64,000 nucleotides of DNA from Verrucomicrobiota bacterium (GTDB taxonomy: Bacteria; Verrucomicrobiota; Verrucomicrobiia; Opitutales; Opitutaceae): the NCBI GenBank assembly GCA_019510185.1, contig JAEKKV010000013.1, positions 178,501-242,500 on the forward strand. Direction: 5' to 3'. Below, piece after piece: positions 53,330-62,571 of this stretch; within the stretch, counting starts at the first letter, position 1, and each line of letters opens with the position of its first letter. Under the pieces are notes generated by a model. That model had not been told where the DNA came from. It searched no databases and worked only from the letters and a program-made list of their open reading frames with translations. Both the position numbers and the translations under genes were made by a program.

Positions 53330-54136
53330 ATGGTTTTGCCTTCCCCGTCCCGTCGTCCGCTCAAAGGCGGCATTCTGTTCAAGCTCCTCGTTGGCCTTGT
53401 CGCTTTTGCCGGGATGCTGGTCCTTGGTTGGATGCTGTTGCTCCCCGGGCTGCTTACGAGTGCCTTGGAGCGCCGCACGGGCTTCCCGGCGAAGGTTGTC
53501 TCGTTTTACGCCAATCCGTTCAAAGGGGACATCGATCTGCTCGGTCTCACTCTGATGAACCCCGCGGGCTTTTCGCCCAGGCCTTTCGTGGAGGTGCGCC
53601 AGTTTAACGCCAAGACCGATACCGCTTCGTTTTTTGGGGACCGTCCGGTGATTGATGAGGCGTTTATCGACGTGGAACGCGTGACGGTGGTGACGAATGC
53701 CGACGGTTCCAACAACGTTGACCTCATCTACAAGCGTCTGGCGCCGCTGGCCGAGAACACCAATGCCAAGGGCAAACCGGTGGCGGCCGCGCCCGTCGCT
53801 CCCGAGCCGCTTCGGTTTTACATCCGCCGGCTCGAAATCCGCTTCGATGAAATCGTCTTGGTCGACCTGCGTGGTCCGCGCCCTGTGGAGCGCACGGTGC
53901 ACCTGCGCTTCCATCACACCTATCAAGACGTAACCAGCACCAGCCAGTTCGCCTCTGAAACGCTTCCGGGCCTCGCGGTGGTGGGCAAGGCACTGCAGGC
54001 CCTGATCCCGGGCGATCTGGGCCGGATTATCGGTGAGGCGACCCAGCCCAATGCCCGTGGAAAATCGGCGCCCGGCAAGAAAAGTGAAACTGTGAACCAG
54101 CTGATTGAGAAACTTGAAGAAACGCCGAAGCCTTGA
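53330..54136 (+). CDS. AsmA-like membrane-anchored protein
   Basis: 268 residues. One N-terminal membrane helix (about 16-39, LFKLLVGLVAFAGMLVLGWMLLL) is followed by a beta-rich domain with the AsmA-type opening LTSALERRTGFPAKVVSFYANPFKGDIDLLGLTLMNPAGF and repeated amphipathic strands. AsmA-like proteins form bridges that carry phospholipid across the envelope. This one is far shorter than full-length AsmA/TamB, so it covers only the N-terminal repeat. It lies 20 bases after manA and 16 bases before grpE on the same strand. Confidence 0.6.
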   Translation: MVLPSPSRRPLKGGILFKLLVGLVAFAGMLVLGWMLLLPGLLTSALERRTGFPAKVVSFYANPFKGDIDLLGLTLMNPAGFSPRPFVEVRQFNAKTDTASFFGDRPVIDEAFIDVERVTVVTNADGSNNVDLIYKRLAPLAENTNAKGKPVAAAPVAPEPLRFYIRRLEIRFDEIVLVDLRGPRPVERTVHLRFHHTYQDVTSTSQFASETLPGLAVVGKALQALIPGDLGRIIGEATQPNARGKSAPGKKSETVNQLIEKLEETPKP

Positions 54137-54152
54137 TTAGGTGTTCGGCTCT

Positions 54153-54755
54153 ATGAACGCGCCTGAGTCTGCCGACACCGATCTTCCGTCTCAAAAAACC
54201 GCTGAAGCCACCACGGCTGAACCGGTTGTGACCGCTCCCGCCGCCGAGGCGGCGTCCGTTCCGGCCCCCGATGTCGCCGCGCAAATCGCCGCCGCCAAAA
54301 AGGAAGCGGCCGACAACTATGATCGTTACGTTCGCTCCGTGGCGGACATGGATAATTTCCGCCGCCGCACCGTGCGCGAGAAGGATGAGCTGCGCCAGTT
54401 CGCCACCTCGCGCGTGCTGGAGGATCTTCTTCCCGTGGTCGATAATCTCGCGCTTGCGCTCACTGCAGCCAAGGCGCCCAACGCCGACGTAAAAACGCTC
54501 GTCGGCGGCATCGGCATGGTCGCCGAGCAATTCAAGAGCGCGCTCTCCTCCCATGGTCTCAAGGAGATCAACCCGGTCGGCCAGCCCTTCGACCCCAATC
54601 TTCACGAAGCCATTTCCCAGCAACCCAGCGCCGAGGTCGCCGAGGGCTTGGTGATCACCGTCGTGCGCACCGGCTATGCCCTGAACGGACGCCTGCTGCG
54701 ACCGGCGTCGGTGGTCGTGTCCAGCGGTCCCGCCCCGGTGGCGGCGAACTCTTAA
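54153..54755 (+). CDS. grpE: nucleotide exchange factor GrpE
   Basis: 200 residues from ATG 54153. An Ala/Pro/Thr-rich N-terminal tail (1-45) precedes the long helix (KKEAADNYDRYVRSVADMDNFRRRTVREKDELRQFATSRVLEDLLPVVDNLALAL) and the C-terminal beta domain with the GrpE block INPVGQPFDPNLHEAISQQPS and VVRTGYALNGRLLRPASVVVS. Releases ADP from DnaK. dnaJ follows after 38 bases; dnaK is not adjacent. Confidence 0.93.
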   Translation: MNAPESADTDLPSQKTAEATTAEPVVTAPAAEAASVPAPDVAAQIAAAKKEAADNYDRYVRSVADMDNFRRRTVREKDELRQFATSRVLEDLLPVVDNLALALTAAKAPNADVKTLVGGIGMVAEQFKSALSSHGLKEINPVGQPFDPNLHEAISQQPSAEVAEGLVITVVRTGYALNGRLLRPASVVVSSGPAPVAANS

Positions 54756-54793
54756 TTTACCGGCGCGTTTTACGCTGCGTCTGACCGACCATC

Positions 54794-55960
54794 ATGGCCC
54801 AACAAGATTACTACGAACTGCTCGGCGTTGAAAAAGGAGCCTCCGACGAGGAGCTGAAAAAGGCCTATCGCAAGAAGGCCGTCCAATATCATCCGGACAA
54901 AAATCCCGGCAACAAAGAGGCCGAGGAAATGTTCAAGAAGGTTTCCGAGGCCTACGAGGTTCTCAAGGATCCGGAAAAACGTTCCGCCTACGACCGCTAC
55001 GGTCACGCCGCTTTCCAGCAGGCCGGTGGTGCCGGTCCGCGCGGTCCGGGTGGCGCCGCCGGCGGTGGCGGTTTTCATGACCCCTTCGATATTTTCCGCG
55101 ATGTCTTCGGCGGTGCCGGCGGCGGTGGTGGTGGCGGCGGGATTTTCGACGAGATGTTTGGTGGCGGAGGCGGCGGGCGCGACAGCGGTCGTGACGGCGC
55201 CGACCTGCGCTACGATTTGGAAATCACTTTGGAGGAAGCCGCCCGCGGTCTCGAAAAAGAAATCACCTTTCGCAAGGCCGTCACCTGCGAGCGCTGCAAC
55301 GGCAGCGGTGCCGAACCCGGCTCGAAGCGCGTCACCTGCCCGACCTGCAAAGGCCACGGCCAGGTTCGTCGCTCCGGCGGCATCATCACCTTTACCCAGA
55401 CCTGTCCGACCTGCGGCGGCAGCGGCCAGAAAATTGAAAAAGTCTGCACCGCTTGTCGCGGCGAGGGACGTACGGCGAAGACCACCAAGCTCAACGTTCG
55501 CATTCCTCCGGGCGTGGAAACTGGTTCGCGTCTCCGCTCCAGCGGCAACGGCGAGGCTGGTATGGCCGGCGGCCAGCCGGGCGATCTCTACATCGTGATC
55601 ACCGTGCGCGAGCACGAGCTGTTCGAGCGCCATGGCAACGATCTCTTCTGCGAAATTCCGATCAAGTTCACCCTCGCCACGCTCGGCGGAGCGCTCGAGG
55701 TGCCCACGCTATTCGGCAAGGCCTCGCTGAAAATCCCCGCCGGCACGCAAAGCGGCACGACCTTCCGCCTCAAGGCCAAGGGCATGCCTTCGCTGCGTGG
55801 CGGTTCGGCCGGCGACCAGCTCGTGCGGGTCCACGTTGAGGTGCCGCAATCGCTTTCGGCCGAACAGCGGAAAATTCTTGAGGAATTCGCCCGCGTGAGC
55901 GGCGACGCCGACGAGCCCATGTCCCGGAGCTTCTTCGAGAAGGCGAAAAAATTCTTCTGA
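54794..55960 (+). CDS. dnaJ: molecular chaperone DnaJ
   Basis: 388 residues. J domain (1-70) with the HPD motif ([18 protein letters not shown]), a long Gly/Phe-rich linker (about 78-130) and the zinc domain with all four CxxCxGxG motifs ([32 protein letters not shown]). C-terminal substrate-binding domains I and II follow (about 210-375). Stimulates DnaK ATPase and delivers substrates. grpE is directly upstream. purN follows after 2 bases, so the chaperone operon runs into purine biosynthesis. Confidence 0.96.
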   Translation: MAQQDYYELLGVEKGASDEELKKAYRKKAVQYHPDKNPGNKEAEEMFKKVSEAYEVLKDPEKRSAYDRYGHAAFQQAGGAGPRGPGGAAGGGGFHDPFDIFRDVFGGAGGGGGGGGIFDEMFGGGGGGRDSGRDGADLRYDLEITLEEAARGLEKEITFRKAVTCERCNGSGAEPGSKRVTCPTCKGHGQVRRSGGIITFTQTCPTCGGSGQKIEKVCTACRGEGRTAKTTKLNVRIPPGVETGSRLRSSGNGEAGMAGGQPGDLYIVITVREHELFERHGNDLFCEIPIKFTLATLGGALEVPTLFGKASLKIPAGTQSGTTFRLKAKGMPSLRGGSAGDQLVRVHVEVPQSLSAEQRKILEEFARVSGDADEPMSRSFFEKAKKFF

Positions 55961-55962
55961 CC

Positions 55963-56538
55963 ATGCGCGTCGTCATCCTTGGTTCCGGCCGCGGCTCCAA
56001 CGCCGAGGCGATTCTGCTGGCCCGGCAGGCGGGTCGGCTCGGGCGCGCCGAGGTTGTGCAGATTTTCTCCGACCGGCCCGACGCGGGCATTCTCGCACTT
56101 GGCCCGCGCTTCGGCGTGCCCGCGGCCTTCCTCGACGCCGCACCCTACAAGACCAAGCTCGATGGTGCCGCCGAGGAGCACTACATCGCGGCGATCATGG
56201 CCTGCCGCCCCGACATCCTCGTGCTCGCCGGTTTCATGCGCGTCATCAAGCCGCGGTTTTTGGAAGCGTTTGCGGGCCGGATCATCAACCTGCACCCGAG
56301 TCTGCTTCCCAGCTTTCCCGGATTGGACGGCATCGGCCAGGCTTGGCGCCGCGGCGTGAAAATTTCCGGCTGCACCGTGCATTACGTCACTTCCGAGGTG
56401 GATGGCGGTCCGATCATCGACCAGTCCGTGGTGCGCATCGAGCCGGACGATACGCTGGAAACGTTTGCTGAAAAAATCCACGCCGCCGAGCACGCCCTGC
56501 TGCCGTCGGTGATCGCCCGGCTGAGTGAGCATCGCTGA
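55963..56538 (+). CDS. purN: phosphoribosylglycinamide formyltransferase
   Basis: 191 residues. Third step of de novo purine synthesis (GAR to FGAR with 10-formyl-THF). Motifs: VVILGSGRGSNAEAIL at the start (phosphate loop), the catalytic stretch IINLHPSLLPSFPGLDGI with Asn/His, VHYVTSEVDGGPIIDQ with the catalytic Asp, and the typical C-terminal helix. It starts 2 bases after dnaJ, so it is probably on the same transcript. argC follows. Confidence 0.93.
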   Translation: MRVVILGSGRGSNAEAILLARQAGRLGRAEVVQIFSDRPDAGILALGPRFGVPAAFLDAAPYKTKLDGAAEEHYIAAIMACRPDILVLAGFMRVIKPRFLEAFAGRIINLHPSLLPSFPGLDGIGQAWRRGVKISGCTVHYVTSEVDGGPIIDQSVVRIEPDDTLETFAEKIHAAEHALLPSVIARLSEHR

Positions 56539-56586
56539 GACAGAGGCTTGCGGCGTGCGCGCCGGAAGGCGAAGCTCTCGCCTCCG

Positions 56587-57534
56587 ATGAAAACCAAGGT
56601 CTTTGTTGATGGTCAGGAAGGCACCACCGGCTTGCAAATCCATGAGCGGCTCGCGCCGCGCGCCGACGTGGAACTCATTTCCATCGATCCGGCGAAGCGC
56701 AAGGACGCCGCTGCCCGCGCCGCCTGCCTGAATGCGGCCGACGTGGTTTTTCTCTGCCTGCCCGATGCGGCCGCCAAGGAATCTGTCGCGCTCGTCACGA
56801 ATCCGCGCACCTGCGTGATCGATGCCAGCACCGCGCACCGTGTCGATCCGGCATGGGCCTACGGTTTGCCCGAGCTGGGCGCCGATTATCGCGCCCGCAT
56901 CCGCACCTCCAAACGCATCGCCAACCCCGGCTGTCACGCCACCGCGTTCACCTTGGCGGTCCGTCCCCTTGTGCTCGCCGGTCTGCTGCCCGCGGATTTC
57001 CCGGTTTTTTGTTTTTCGATCACTGGCTACAGCGGCGGCGGCAAAAAGATGATCGCCGAATACGAAACGGACACGCCTCCGGCCCTGCACAGTCCGCGGC
57101 CCTACGCGCTCGGACTCGCGCACAAGCACCTGCCGGAGATGCGCGCGCACACCGGCCTTGCCGCCGCCCCGATCTTCAGTCCGGTGGTGGCCAATTTCTA
57201 CAAAGGCCTGTCCGTGACCGTGCCGCTGCCACTGGCGAAACTACCTGGCGCTCCGACGCCCGCGGCGATTCATGCGGCGCTGATGGCGGCCTATGCCGGC
57301 GAAAAGTTTGTACGCGTGCTACCGCTGGGCGATGAGAGCGTGCTCGACGGCGGATTTTTTGATGTGCAGGCGTGCAACGACACGAACCGTGCGGACGTCG
57401 GCGTGTTTGGTCACGCCGGACAAGTTGTCGTGATCACGCGCCTCGATAATCTGGGCAAAGGCGCCTCCGGAGCGGCCATCCAGTCGATGAACTTGCATCT
57501 GGACCTCGACGAAGGCGCCGGTCTGGCGGTTTAA
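56587..57534 (+). CDS. argC: N-acetyl-gamma-glutamyl-phosphate reductase, type 2
   Basis: 315 residues from ATG 56587. NADPH reduction of N-acetylglutamyl phosphate in arginine synthesis. The short type 2 pattern is clear: [18 protein letters not shown] at the nucleotide site, [26 protein letters not shown] with the catalytic Cys116, and [15 protein letters not shown]. It starts 48 bases after purN. No other arg genes are in the window. creB follows after 9 bases. Confidence 0.93.
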   Translation: MKTKVFVDGQEGTTGLQIHERLAPRADVELISIDPAKRKDAAARAACLNAADVVFLCLPDAAAKESVALVTNPRTCVIDASTAHRVDPAWAYGLPELGADYRARIRTSKRIANPGCHATAFTLAVRPLVLAGLLPADFPVFCFSITGYSGGGKKMIAEYETDTPPALHSPRPYALGLAHKHLPEMRAHTGLAAAPIFSPVVANFYKGLSVTVPLPLAKLPGAPTPAAIHAALMAAYAGEKFVRVLPLGDESVLDGGFFDVQACNDTNRADVGVFGHAGQVVVITRLDNLGKGASGAAIQSMNLHLDLDEGAGLAV

Positions 57535-57543
57535 AATCCTGCC

Positions 57544-58257
57544 ATGGCCGAGCCGTCACGCATCCTGGTGATCGAAGACGAGCCGGCTATCGCCGACGCC
57601 TTGGTTTACGCGTTGAGCACCGAAGGCTTCGTTCCCGAGTGGCGCGCCAACGGGCGGGACGGGCTTGCCGCCTTTGCGCAACAGTCGTTCGCCCTCGTGA
57701 TTCTCGATGTGGGGTTGCCTGATGGAAGCGGTTTCGACCTGTGCCGTGAACTGCGGACGCGCACATCGGTGCCGGTGCTTTTCCTGACGGCCCGCAACGC
57801 GGAAATTGACCGCGTGGTGGGCTTGGAATTGGGCGGCGACGATTACGTAACCAAACCGTTTAGCCCGCGTGAAGTGACCGCTCGCGTCCGCGCCATCCTC
57901 CGCCGCACCCTTTCTTCGCCGCCTCAAGAGGGAGTGAGATTAAAAAACGATGTGTTTGCGGTGGACGATGACCGGAAGACGGTGCGGTTTCACGGCGTAA
58001 CGTTGGAGCTGACGCGATGCGAATACCGGTTGCTCAAGGCTCTGCTGGCGAGGCCGGGCCGGGTGTATTCGCGCGACGAGCTCATGACGCAGGCCTGGGA
58101 GGATCCAGGCGCGAGTCTCGATCGCACGGTGGACGCGCATATCAAAACGCTGCGGGCGAAATTGCGCGCCGCAACCGGTGCAAAAAACGGAGACGAGACG
58201 GACGAAGTCATCCGTACGCATCGGGGCGAGGGGTATTCGGTGTGCATTGAACGGTGA
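57544..58257 (+). CDS. creB: two-component response regulator CreB
   Basis: 237 residues, OmpR/PhoB class. Receiver with Glu11-Asp12, phospho-acceptor Asp55 (VILDVGLPDG), Thr82 and Lys104 (TKPFSP). The DNA-binding winged helix (about 140-235) includes LTRCEYRLLKALLARPGRVYSRDELM, DRTVDAHIKTLRAKL and the HRGEGYSV end. The partner kinase overlaps by 4 bases (GTGA) and creD follows, the same order as in enterobacteria. A repeated TTCAC motif before creD fits the known CreB target. creA is not present in the window. Confidence 0.88.
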   Translation: MAEPSRILVIEDEPAIADALVYALSTEGFVPEWRANGRDGLAAFAQQSFALVILDVGLPDGSGFDLCRELRTRTSVPVLFLTARNAEIDRVVGLELGGDDYVTKPFSPREVTARVRAILRRTLSSPPQEGVRLKNDVFAVDDDRKTVRFHGVTLELTRCEYRLLKALLARPGRVYSRDELMTQAWEDPGASLDRTVDAHIKTLRAKLRAATGAKNGDETDEVIRTHRGEGYSVCIER

Positions 58258-59642
58258 AAATTCGCACCGCGATTTTTGGGGTTTATCTGGCGGCCTCGGC
58301 GGCGGGTTTTGCGGTGTTGATGGCGTTCATTCTGCACGAGGTGCGACCGCGTTATGTGGAATCCATGCGACGTACGCTGGGTGATACGGCGGGGTTGCTC
58401 GCGGCGCTGTTGGAAAACGATCTCGCGCGACAGCCCGCGGCGGAACCCGCCGCGGCGTGGCGGGGCAATCTCGACGCCTTGGAGAAGGCATCGGGCGCGT
58501 TGCGCGTTTATGTGACCGATGCGCGGGGAATCGTGGTTTTCGATTCGGCGGGAGGCCGGGACGTGGGGCGCGATTATTCCTGGCGTCCGGAGATGAGCGC
58601 GTATTTCAGCCGCGGGGAGCCTGCGGAGAATGCGAGCGTGGCGGCTGGCGAGGTGCGGGTGACCGCACCGGTAAGGGCGGCGGGTAAAGTCGTTGGCCGG
58701 GTGGGCGTGGCACGTTCGCTCAGTTCGGTAACGGAGGCGATTTTGCGGGCGCGTCTGCGCCTGTTGGCCGGCGGACTGGTGGTTGCGGCGCTGATGACGG
58801 CGGCGGGATGGTGGATCGCGGCGAAGCTCACGCATTCGCTGGAGCGGCTGACGGCCTATGCGCAGGCCGTGCGCGATGGAAAGGCCGCGCAGCCTCCGGT
58901 TTCCCGGGCGCGAGAAGTGGGGGCGCTGGTGACGGCGTTTGAGGAAATGCGGGTGGCCTTGGAGGGAAAAGCGTACGTGGAACGCTACACCCAGGCGCTG
59001 GCCCATGAGTTGAAAGCGCCGCTTTCGGCGATTCGTGGCGCGGCGGAATTGTTGCAGGAAACTATGCCTCCGGAGGAGCGGGCGAAGTTTCTGGCGCATT
59101 TACGCGCGGAGTCCGGACGCATTCAGCAGATTGTGGATCGCATGTTGCAACTGGCCGCGTTGGAGGCGCGCCGCGGATTGGAAACGACGGAGGTGCTGGC
59201 AGTGGAGACGTGCGTGCGAGAGGCGGTCGAGGCATTACGTCCGGTTTGGCTGGCACGCGGATTGACCGTAAAAATTGCCGCCGCCGGCGAGGGATGCCGG
59301 ACAAAAGGAGAGCACTTCCTCCTCGTGCAGGCGGTCACAAATCTCCTGCAAAATGCGATCGAATTTTCGCCTCAGGACGGAATGATTGTGATTCGTGTGG
59401 AACCGGATTTTCCAAATGTCCGGGTGGTGATCGACGACGAGGGGCCGGGAATACCGGCCTATGCCCAGGGAAGAGTTTTTGAGCGATTTTACTCGTTGCC
59501 GCGTCCGGACGGCGGACGAAAAAGCACGGGCTTGGGGTTAAGTTTTGTGCATGAAATCGCGGCGTTGCACGGCGGCGGTGTCAGCGTGGAGAGCCGGACC
59601 GGAGGGGGAGCGCAGGCGGTGCTGACGTTACCGGCGGTTTAA
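58254..59642 (+). CDS. creC: two-component sensor kinase CreC
   Basis: 462 residues, GTG start inside the creB stop. Membrane helix about 7-29, a periplasmic sensor domain (about 30-175) that opens with RPRYVESMRRTLGDTAGLLAALLENDL, similar in layout to E. coli CreC. A second helix lies near 165-185, then HAMP-like (KLTHSLERLTAYAQAVRDG), HisKA with His251 (LAHELKAPLSA) and HATPase with DDEGPGIPAYAQGRVFERFYSLPRPDGGRKSTGLGLSFVHEIAALHGG. It signals to CreB; the E. coli protein responds to growth and metabolic state. Confidence 0.88.
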   Translation: MKIRTAIFGVYLAASAAGFAVLMAFILHEVRPRYVESMRRTLGDTAGLLAALLENDLARQPAAEPAAAWRGNLDALEKASGALRVYVTDARGIVVFDSAGGRDVGRDYSWRPEMSAYFSRGEPAENASVAAGEVRVTAPVRAAGKVVGRVGVARSLSSVTEAILRARLRLLAGGLVVAALMTAAGWWIAAKLTHSLERLTAYAQAVRDGKAAQPPVSRAREVGALVTAFEEMRVALEGKAYVERYTQALAHELKAPLSAIRGAAELLQETMPPEERAKFLAHLRAESGRIQQIVDRMLQLAALEARRGLETTEVLAVETCVREAVEALRPVWLARGLTVKIAAAGEGCRTKGEHFLLVQAVTNLLQNAIEFSPQDGMIVIRVEPDFPNVRVVIDDEGPGIPAYAQGRVFERFYSLPRPDGGRKSTGLGLSFVHEIAALHGGGVSVESRTGGGAQAVLTLPAV

Positions 59643-59653
59643 CGAAGATCGTT

Positions 59654-59691
59654 TTCACGGAGATTTCATGCCCGCTTCACGGGAAGTTCAT
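59654..59691 (+). promoter_or_regulatory. fourfold cre-tag-like repeat before creD
   Basis: Four pentamers lie at exact 11-base steps: TTCAC (59654), TTCAT (59665), TTCAC (59676), TTCAT (59687). Each neighbouring pair is a cre-tag (TTCAC-N6-TTCAC) with one mismatch. The array ends 14 bases before the first creD ATG. A -10-like CAGAAT lies at 59702-59707, 10 bases beyond the last repeat, the spacing seen for PhoB-type activators. CreB of E. coli binds TTCAC-N6-TTCAC upstream of its target genes. Confidence 0.8.
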
Positions 59692-59705
59692 CTGCGTCAG
59701 GCAGA

Positions 59706-61112
59706 ATGGCGGGGATGAACACCTCCTCACTGGTTTCCGAAGGCCGCACCTGGTTTCAGCGGCGCGCTCTTTTTTTCAAAATCATCGGCGTGGCCTTGCT
59801 CGGGTTGCTCCTGCTCATTCCGCTGGGAATGGTGGATTCCACGCTGAGCGAGCGTCAGTCACGCTACCGCGAAGCGGTGGTGGACGTGACGGCGACTTGG
59901 GGCGGTTCGCAACGCGTGGCGGGTCCGGTATTGCTCATTCCCTACACCTATAGGGCCGACGTGGAGGAGACGCGGTTTGTGAACGGTCAGCCGGTGAAGG
60001 AGCTCCGGGAGCGGATAATGCGAGGCGAGGCGGTTTTTTTGCCGGAACAGCTCGATGTGCAGGGCCAAGTGGATCCGTCGCTGCGCCGGCGCGGCATTTA
60101 CACGACACCCGTTTACGCCGCGCGATTGAAGCTCTCCGGTAAGTTCGCTGCGCCCACGTTTGAATTTATCACCGGGCGCAATGTGCAACCGCTATGGGAG
60201 CAGGCGCGCGTTTCCTTCATGATCAGCGATCTGAGAGGAACGCGGGAGAATCTGGTGCTGCGTTGGGGGACAGACGACGTGCCCCTGCAACCCGGCGCAC
60301 GTTTTTGCGACATGGGCACGGGGGTGTATGCACCGGTAAAGCAGGCGGCAGGTGAGAGTCGCGAGTTCGCGCTGGAGCTGACGCTCAACGGCAGTGACGG
60401 TCTGCAATTTGTGCCCTTGGGGCGGCAGACCAACGTGAAAATCAGGTCCGCTTGGGCCGATCCCAGCTTTGGCGGAGCATATTTGCCCATTGCCCGTGAG
60501 GTCGGACCTCAAGGATTTAACGCGGAGTGGCAGGTCTCGTATTATGGGCGGAGCTTTTCGCAGGCTTGGGGAACGACCGGCAGCGGTAACGTGGCACCGT
60601 CTGCCAAAGAATTGGGTGAGTCCGCCTTTGGCGTGAGCCTAATGCAGCCGGTGAACATGTATCGCACGATCGAGCGGGCCATCAAATACGGCGTGCTGTT
60701 TATCACTTTGGTTTTCACGACCTTTTTCCTGTTTGAGGCGGTGTGCGGGGTAAGGCTGAGCGCGTTTAACTACCTTTTGGTCGGTTGCGCCTTATGTTTG
60801 TTTTATCTCGGTGCGCTGGCCCTGGTCGAACTCGTGCGGTTCGCTCTGGCTTATGCCTTGGCGGCGGGGGCCTCCACCCTGCTCGTGGCACTTTATAGCT
60901 GGCATATTCTTCACAGCGGACGTCGGGCGTGGCTCGTGGGTGGGATGCTCGGCGGCGTCTATGGTTACCTCTATTTCGTGCTGCAAATGGAGGATTTCGC
61001 TCTGCTCGCAGGTACGGGAGCGTTGTTCGCGGTCTTGGCTGCGGTCATGTATGCGACCCGAAAGCTTAATGCCGGCTCGGCCAAGCCGGAAAACGAGGAG
61101 GCTGGGGCGTGA
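59706..61112 (+). CDS. creD: inner-membrane protein CreD
   Basis: 468 residues. An N-terminal membrane helix (about 19-42, FFKIIGVALLGLLLLIPLGMV) precedes a large periplasmic domain with the CreD block RQSRYREAVVDVTATWGGSQRVAGPVLLIPY and FGVSLMQPVNMYRTIERAIKYGVLFI. Five C-terminal membrane segments follow (about 335-450). CreD is the main CreBC target in enterobacteria and aeromonads and is linked to envelope integrity and beta-lactam response. ATG 59706 and 59715 are both possible starts; the second fits a promoter-adjacent leaderless transcript. Confidence 0.9.
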   Translation: MAGMNTSSLVSEGRTWFQRRALFFKIIGVALLGLLLLIPLGMVDSTLSERQSRYREAVVDVTATWGGSQRVAGPVLLIPYTYRADVEETRFVNGQPVKELRERIMRGEAVFLPEQLDVQGQVDPSLRRRGIYTTPVYAARLKLSGKFAAPTFEFITGRNVQPLWEQARVSFMISDLRGTRENLVLRWGTDDVPLQPGARFCDMGTGVYAPVKQAAGESREFALELTLNGSDGLQFVPLGRQTNVKIRSAWADPSFGGAYLPIAREVGPQGFNAEWQVSYYGRSFSQAWGTTGSGNVAPSAKELGESAFGVSLMQPVNMYRTIERAIKYGVLFITLVFTTFFLFEAVCGVRLSAFNYLLVGCALCLFYLGALALVELVRFALAYALAAGASTLLVALYSWHILHSGRRAWLVGGMLGGVYGYLYFVLQMEDFALLAGTGALFAVLAAVMYATRKLNAGSAKPENEEAGA

Positions 61113-61225
61113 GACGTTGCCGTCTGCCCCGGTTGCACTGTGCGTTGTGCGGACTGCTGCCGCTGCGGGCGCGCCGGGGATTATTGGCCTTGCCGCGAAT
61201 GCACGCGGCAGGGACGTTCTTCCGG

Positions 61226-62116
61226 ATGAGCTTGTTTGAAACCAAAGCCAAGATCCTTCCTGAAGCCGTCGATGCGATCGACGACGTGTTGCTGGAGCTC
61301 GGCGTGGAGGGCTGGAGTTTGCTTCAAGACGTGATCATCCGCCGGGCGTGGCTCGTCGGGATTTTCCCCTCGGCGGCCGAGGCGCAGGCGCGTTGGGCGG
61401 AATTGCGTCCGTTGCTGAGTGCGGCGGGCATCGCTCTGGCGGGCGAGCCCGAGGTCCGTGCCTTGGCGGATCAAGACTGGCGCGACAGTTACAAGGCTCA
61501 TTTCAAGGCTTCCCGCTTCGGCCGTCTGCATTGGGTGCCGGTTTGGGAACGGGAAAAATTTCAACTTGGAACGGGCGAGGTGGTCATCTGGCTCGATCCG
61601 GGTCTCGCCTTCGGCACGGGCAATCATGAAACCACCCGTTTGTGCTGCGAACGGCTGGTGACCTTGGCGGAGCAGGCGGGAGATCGGGTCGCCGGCTTGC
61701 GTGTCATCGACGCGGGATGCGGTTCGGGAATTTTGGCTCTGTCGGCGGCCAAGCTGGGTTTCCAGCGCGTGGAGGGTTTTGACAACGACCCGGAGGCGGT
61801 GCGTGTCAGCGAGGAAAACGCCGCGCTCAACGACCTGACGGGGTCGGTCCGGTTTTTCACGGGCGACCTTGTGAGCGGTCTCGCGGGACAGCAGGCCAAC
61901 GTCTTGCTGGCCAATATTCAAGCCGATGTCCTGATGCGTTTTGTGCGTGAGTTGACGACAGCGGTCGCACCGGGAGGCGCCTTGGTCCTGAGCGGGATTC
62001 TGGCGATCGAGCTCGAACGCGTCCGCGAGGTGTTTACGGCTGCCGTGCCGGCTTGGACGGTCCAAAGCCGGGTGATGGGCGAGTGGAGCGATCTGGCGCT
62101 TACCAAGCCGGTCTAA
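61226..62116 (+). CDS. prmA: ribosomal protein L11 methyltransferase
   Basis: 296 residues from ATG 61226. SAM-dependent enzyme that trimethylates L11. N-terminal substrate-recognition domain (1-100) with EGWSLLQDVIIRRAWLVGIF, then WEREKFQLGTGEVVIWLDPGLAFGTGNHETTRLCCERL, the PrmA signature FGTGxHxTT, and the SAM motif VIDAGCGSGILALSAAKLG with LLANIQADVLM. An in-frame extension upstream to 61109 has no family similarity; those 113 bases show no clear promoter. It follows creD on the same strand. Confidence 0.9.
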   Translation: MSLFETKAKILPEAVDAIDDVLLELGVEGWSLLQDVIIRRAWLVGIFPSAAEAQARWAELRPLLSAAGIALAGEPEVRALADQDWRDSYKAHFKASRFGRLHWVPVWEREKFQLGTGEVVIWLDPGLAFGTGNHETTRLCCERLVTLAEQAGDRVAGLRVIDAGCGSGILALSAAKLGFQRVEGFDNDPEAVRVSEENAALNDLTGSVRFFTGDLVSGLAGQQANVLLANIQADVLMRFVRELTTAVAPGGALVLSGILAIELERVREVFTAAVPAWTVQSRVMGEWSDLALTKPV

Positions 62117-62143
62117 GGACTTGGGGTCGAAACGGGAGCGCGT

Positions 62144-62569
62144 TTAGAAGCCGTTGGCTTCAGGCGCGACTCCCACGACTTTGATTTCGATCTGACCGAC
62201 GGCCTCGATGCCGAGATTTTGGCGGTAAATATCGCCGACTTCCTGAGTCAGATAGCCCTGAATGGCATCCAATTTGGCGTTGGGGCGGACCTTCAGGCGA
62301 ATGACGGTTTCCAACTTGCCGCGCCGACGTGAAACCGTGGCGCGGGCCGAGGCCACGCCTTTGAGTTGCTCGCAACAGGCTTCCACGAGCCGGTGCAATG
62401 CCTGACGGGAGATGGCCAAGCGGCCTTTTTCATCTGTGGAAAGCACCAGCGTACTGGGCTGACGCAGCAGAATCAGGATGGCCAACACCGCCAAGCCCGT
62501 CCACAGGACGACGACTTGGAGCGAGGAAAAATGGAGTAAATCAGACCAGGAGGCGATCACGGTAACCAA
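62144..62569 (-). CDS. AmaP-like alkaline-shock membrane anchor protein
   Basis: 141 residues. One membrane helix near the N-terminus (about 19-36, VVVLWTGLAVLAILILLR) is followed by a domain of mixed strands and helices (ISRQALHRLVEACCEQLKGVASARATVSRRRGKLETVIRLKVRPNAKLDAI). This is the layout of AmaP/DUF322-type anchors that bind Asp23. The Asp23-family gene lies directly upstream (2 bases between stop and start), so the two proteins are surely made together. Function in this phylum is untested. Confidence 0.75.
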   Translation of the reverse strand: MVTVIASWSDLLHFSSLQVVVLWTGLAVLAILILLRQPSTLVLSTDEKGRLAISRQALHRLVEACCEQLKGVASARATVSRRRGKLETVIRLKVRPNAKLDAIQGYLTQEVGDIYRQNLGIEAVGQIEIKVVGVAPEANGF

Positions 62570-62571
62570 AG

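Noticed and set aside
61109..61225. 39-residue N-terminal extension of PrmA
   Set aside because: Cys/Arg/Leu-rich, no similarity to PrmA, whose family N-terminus fits ATG 61226.
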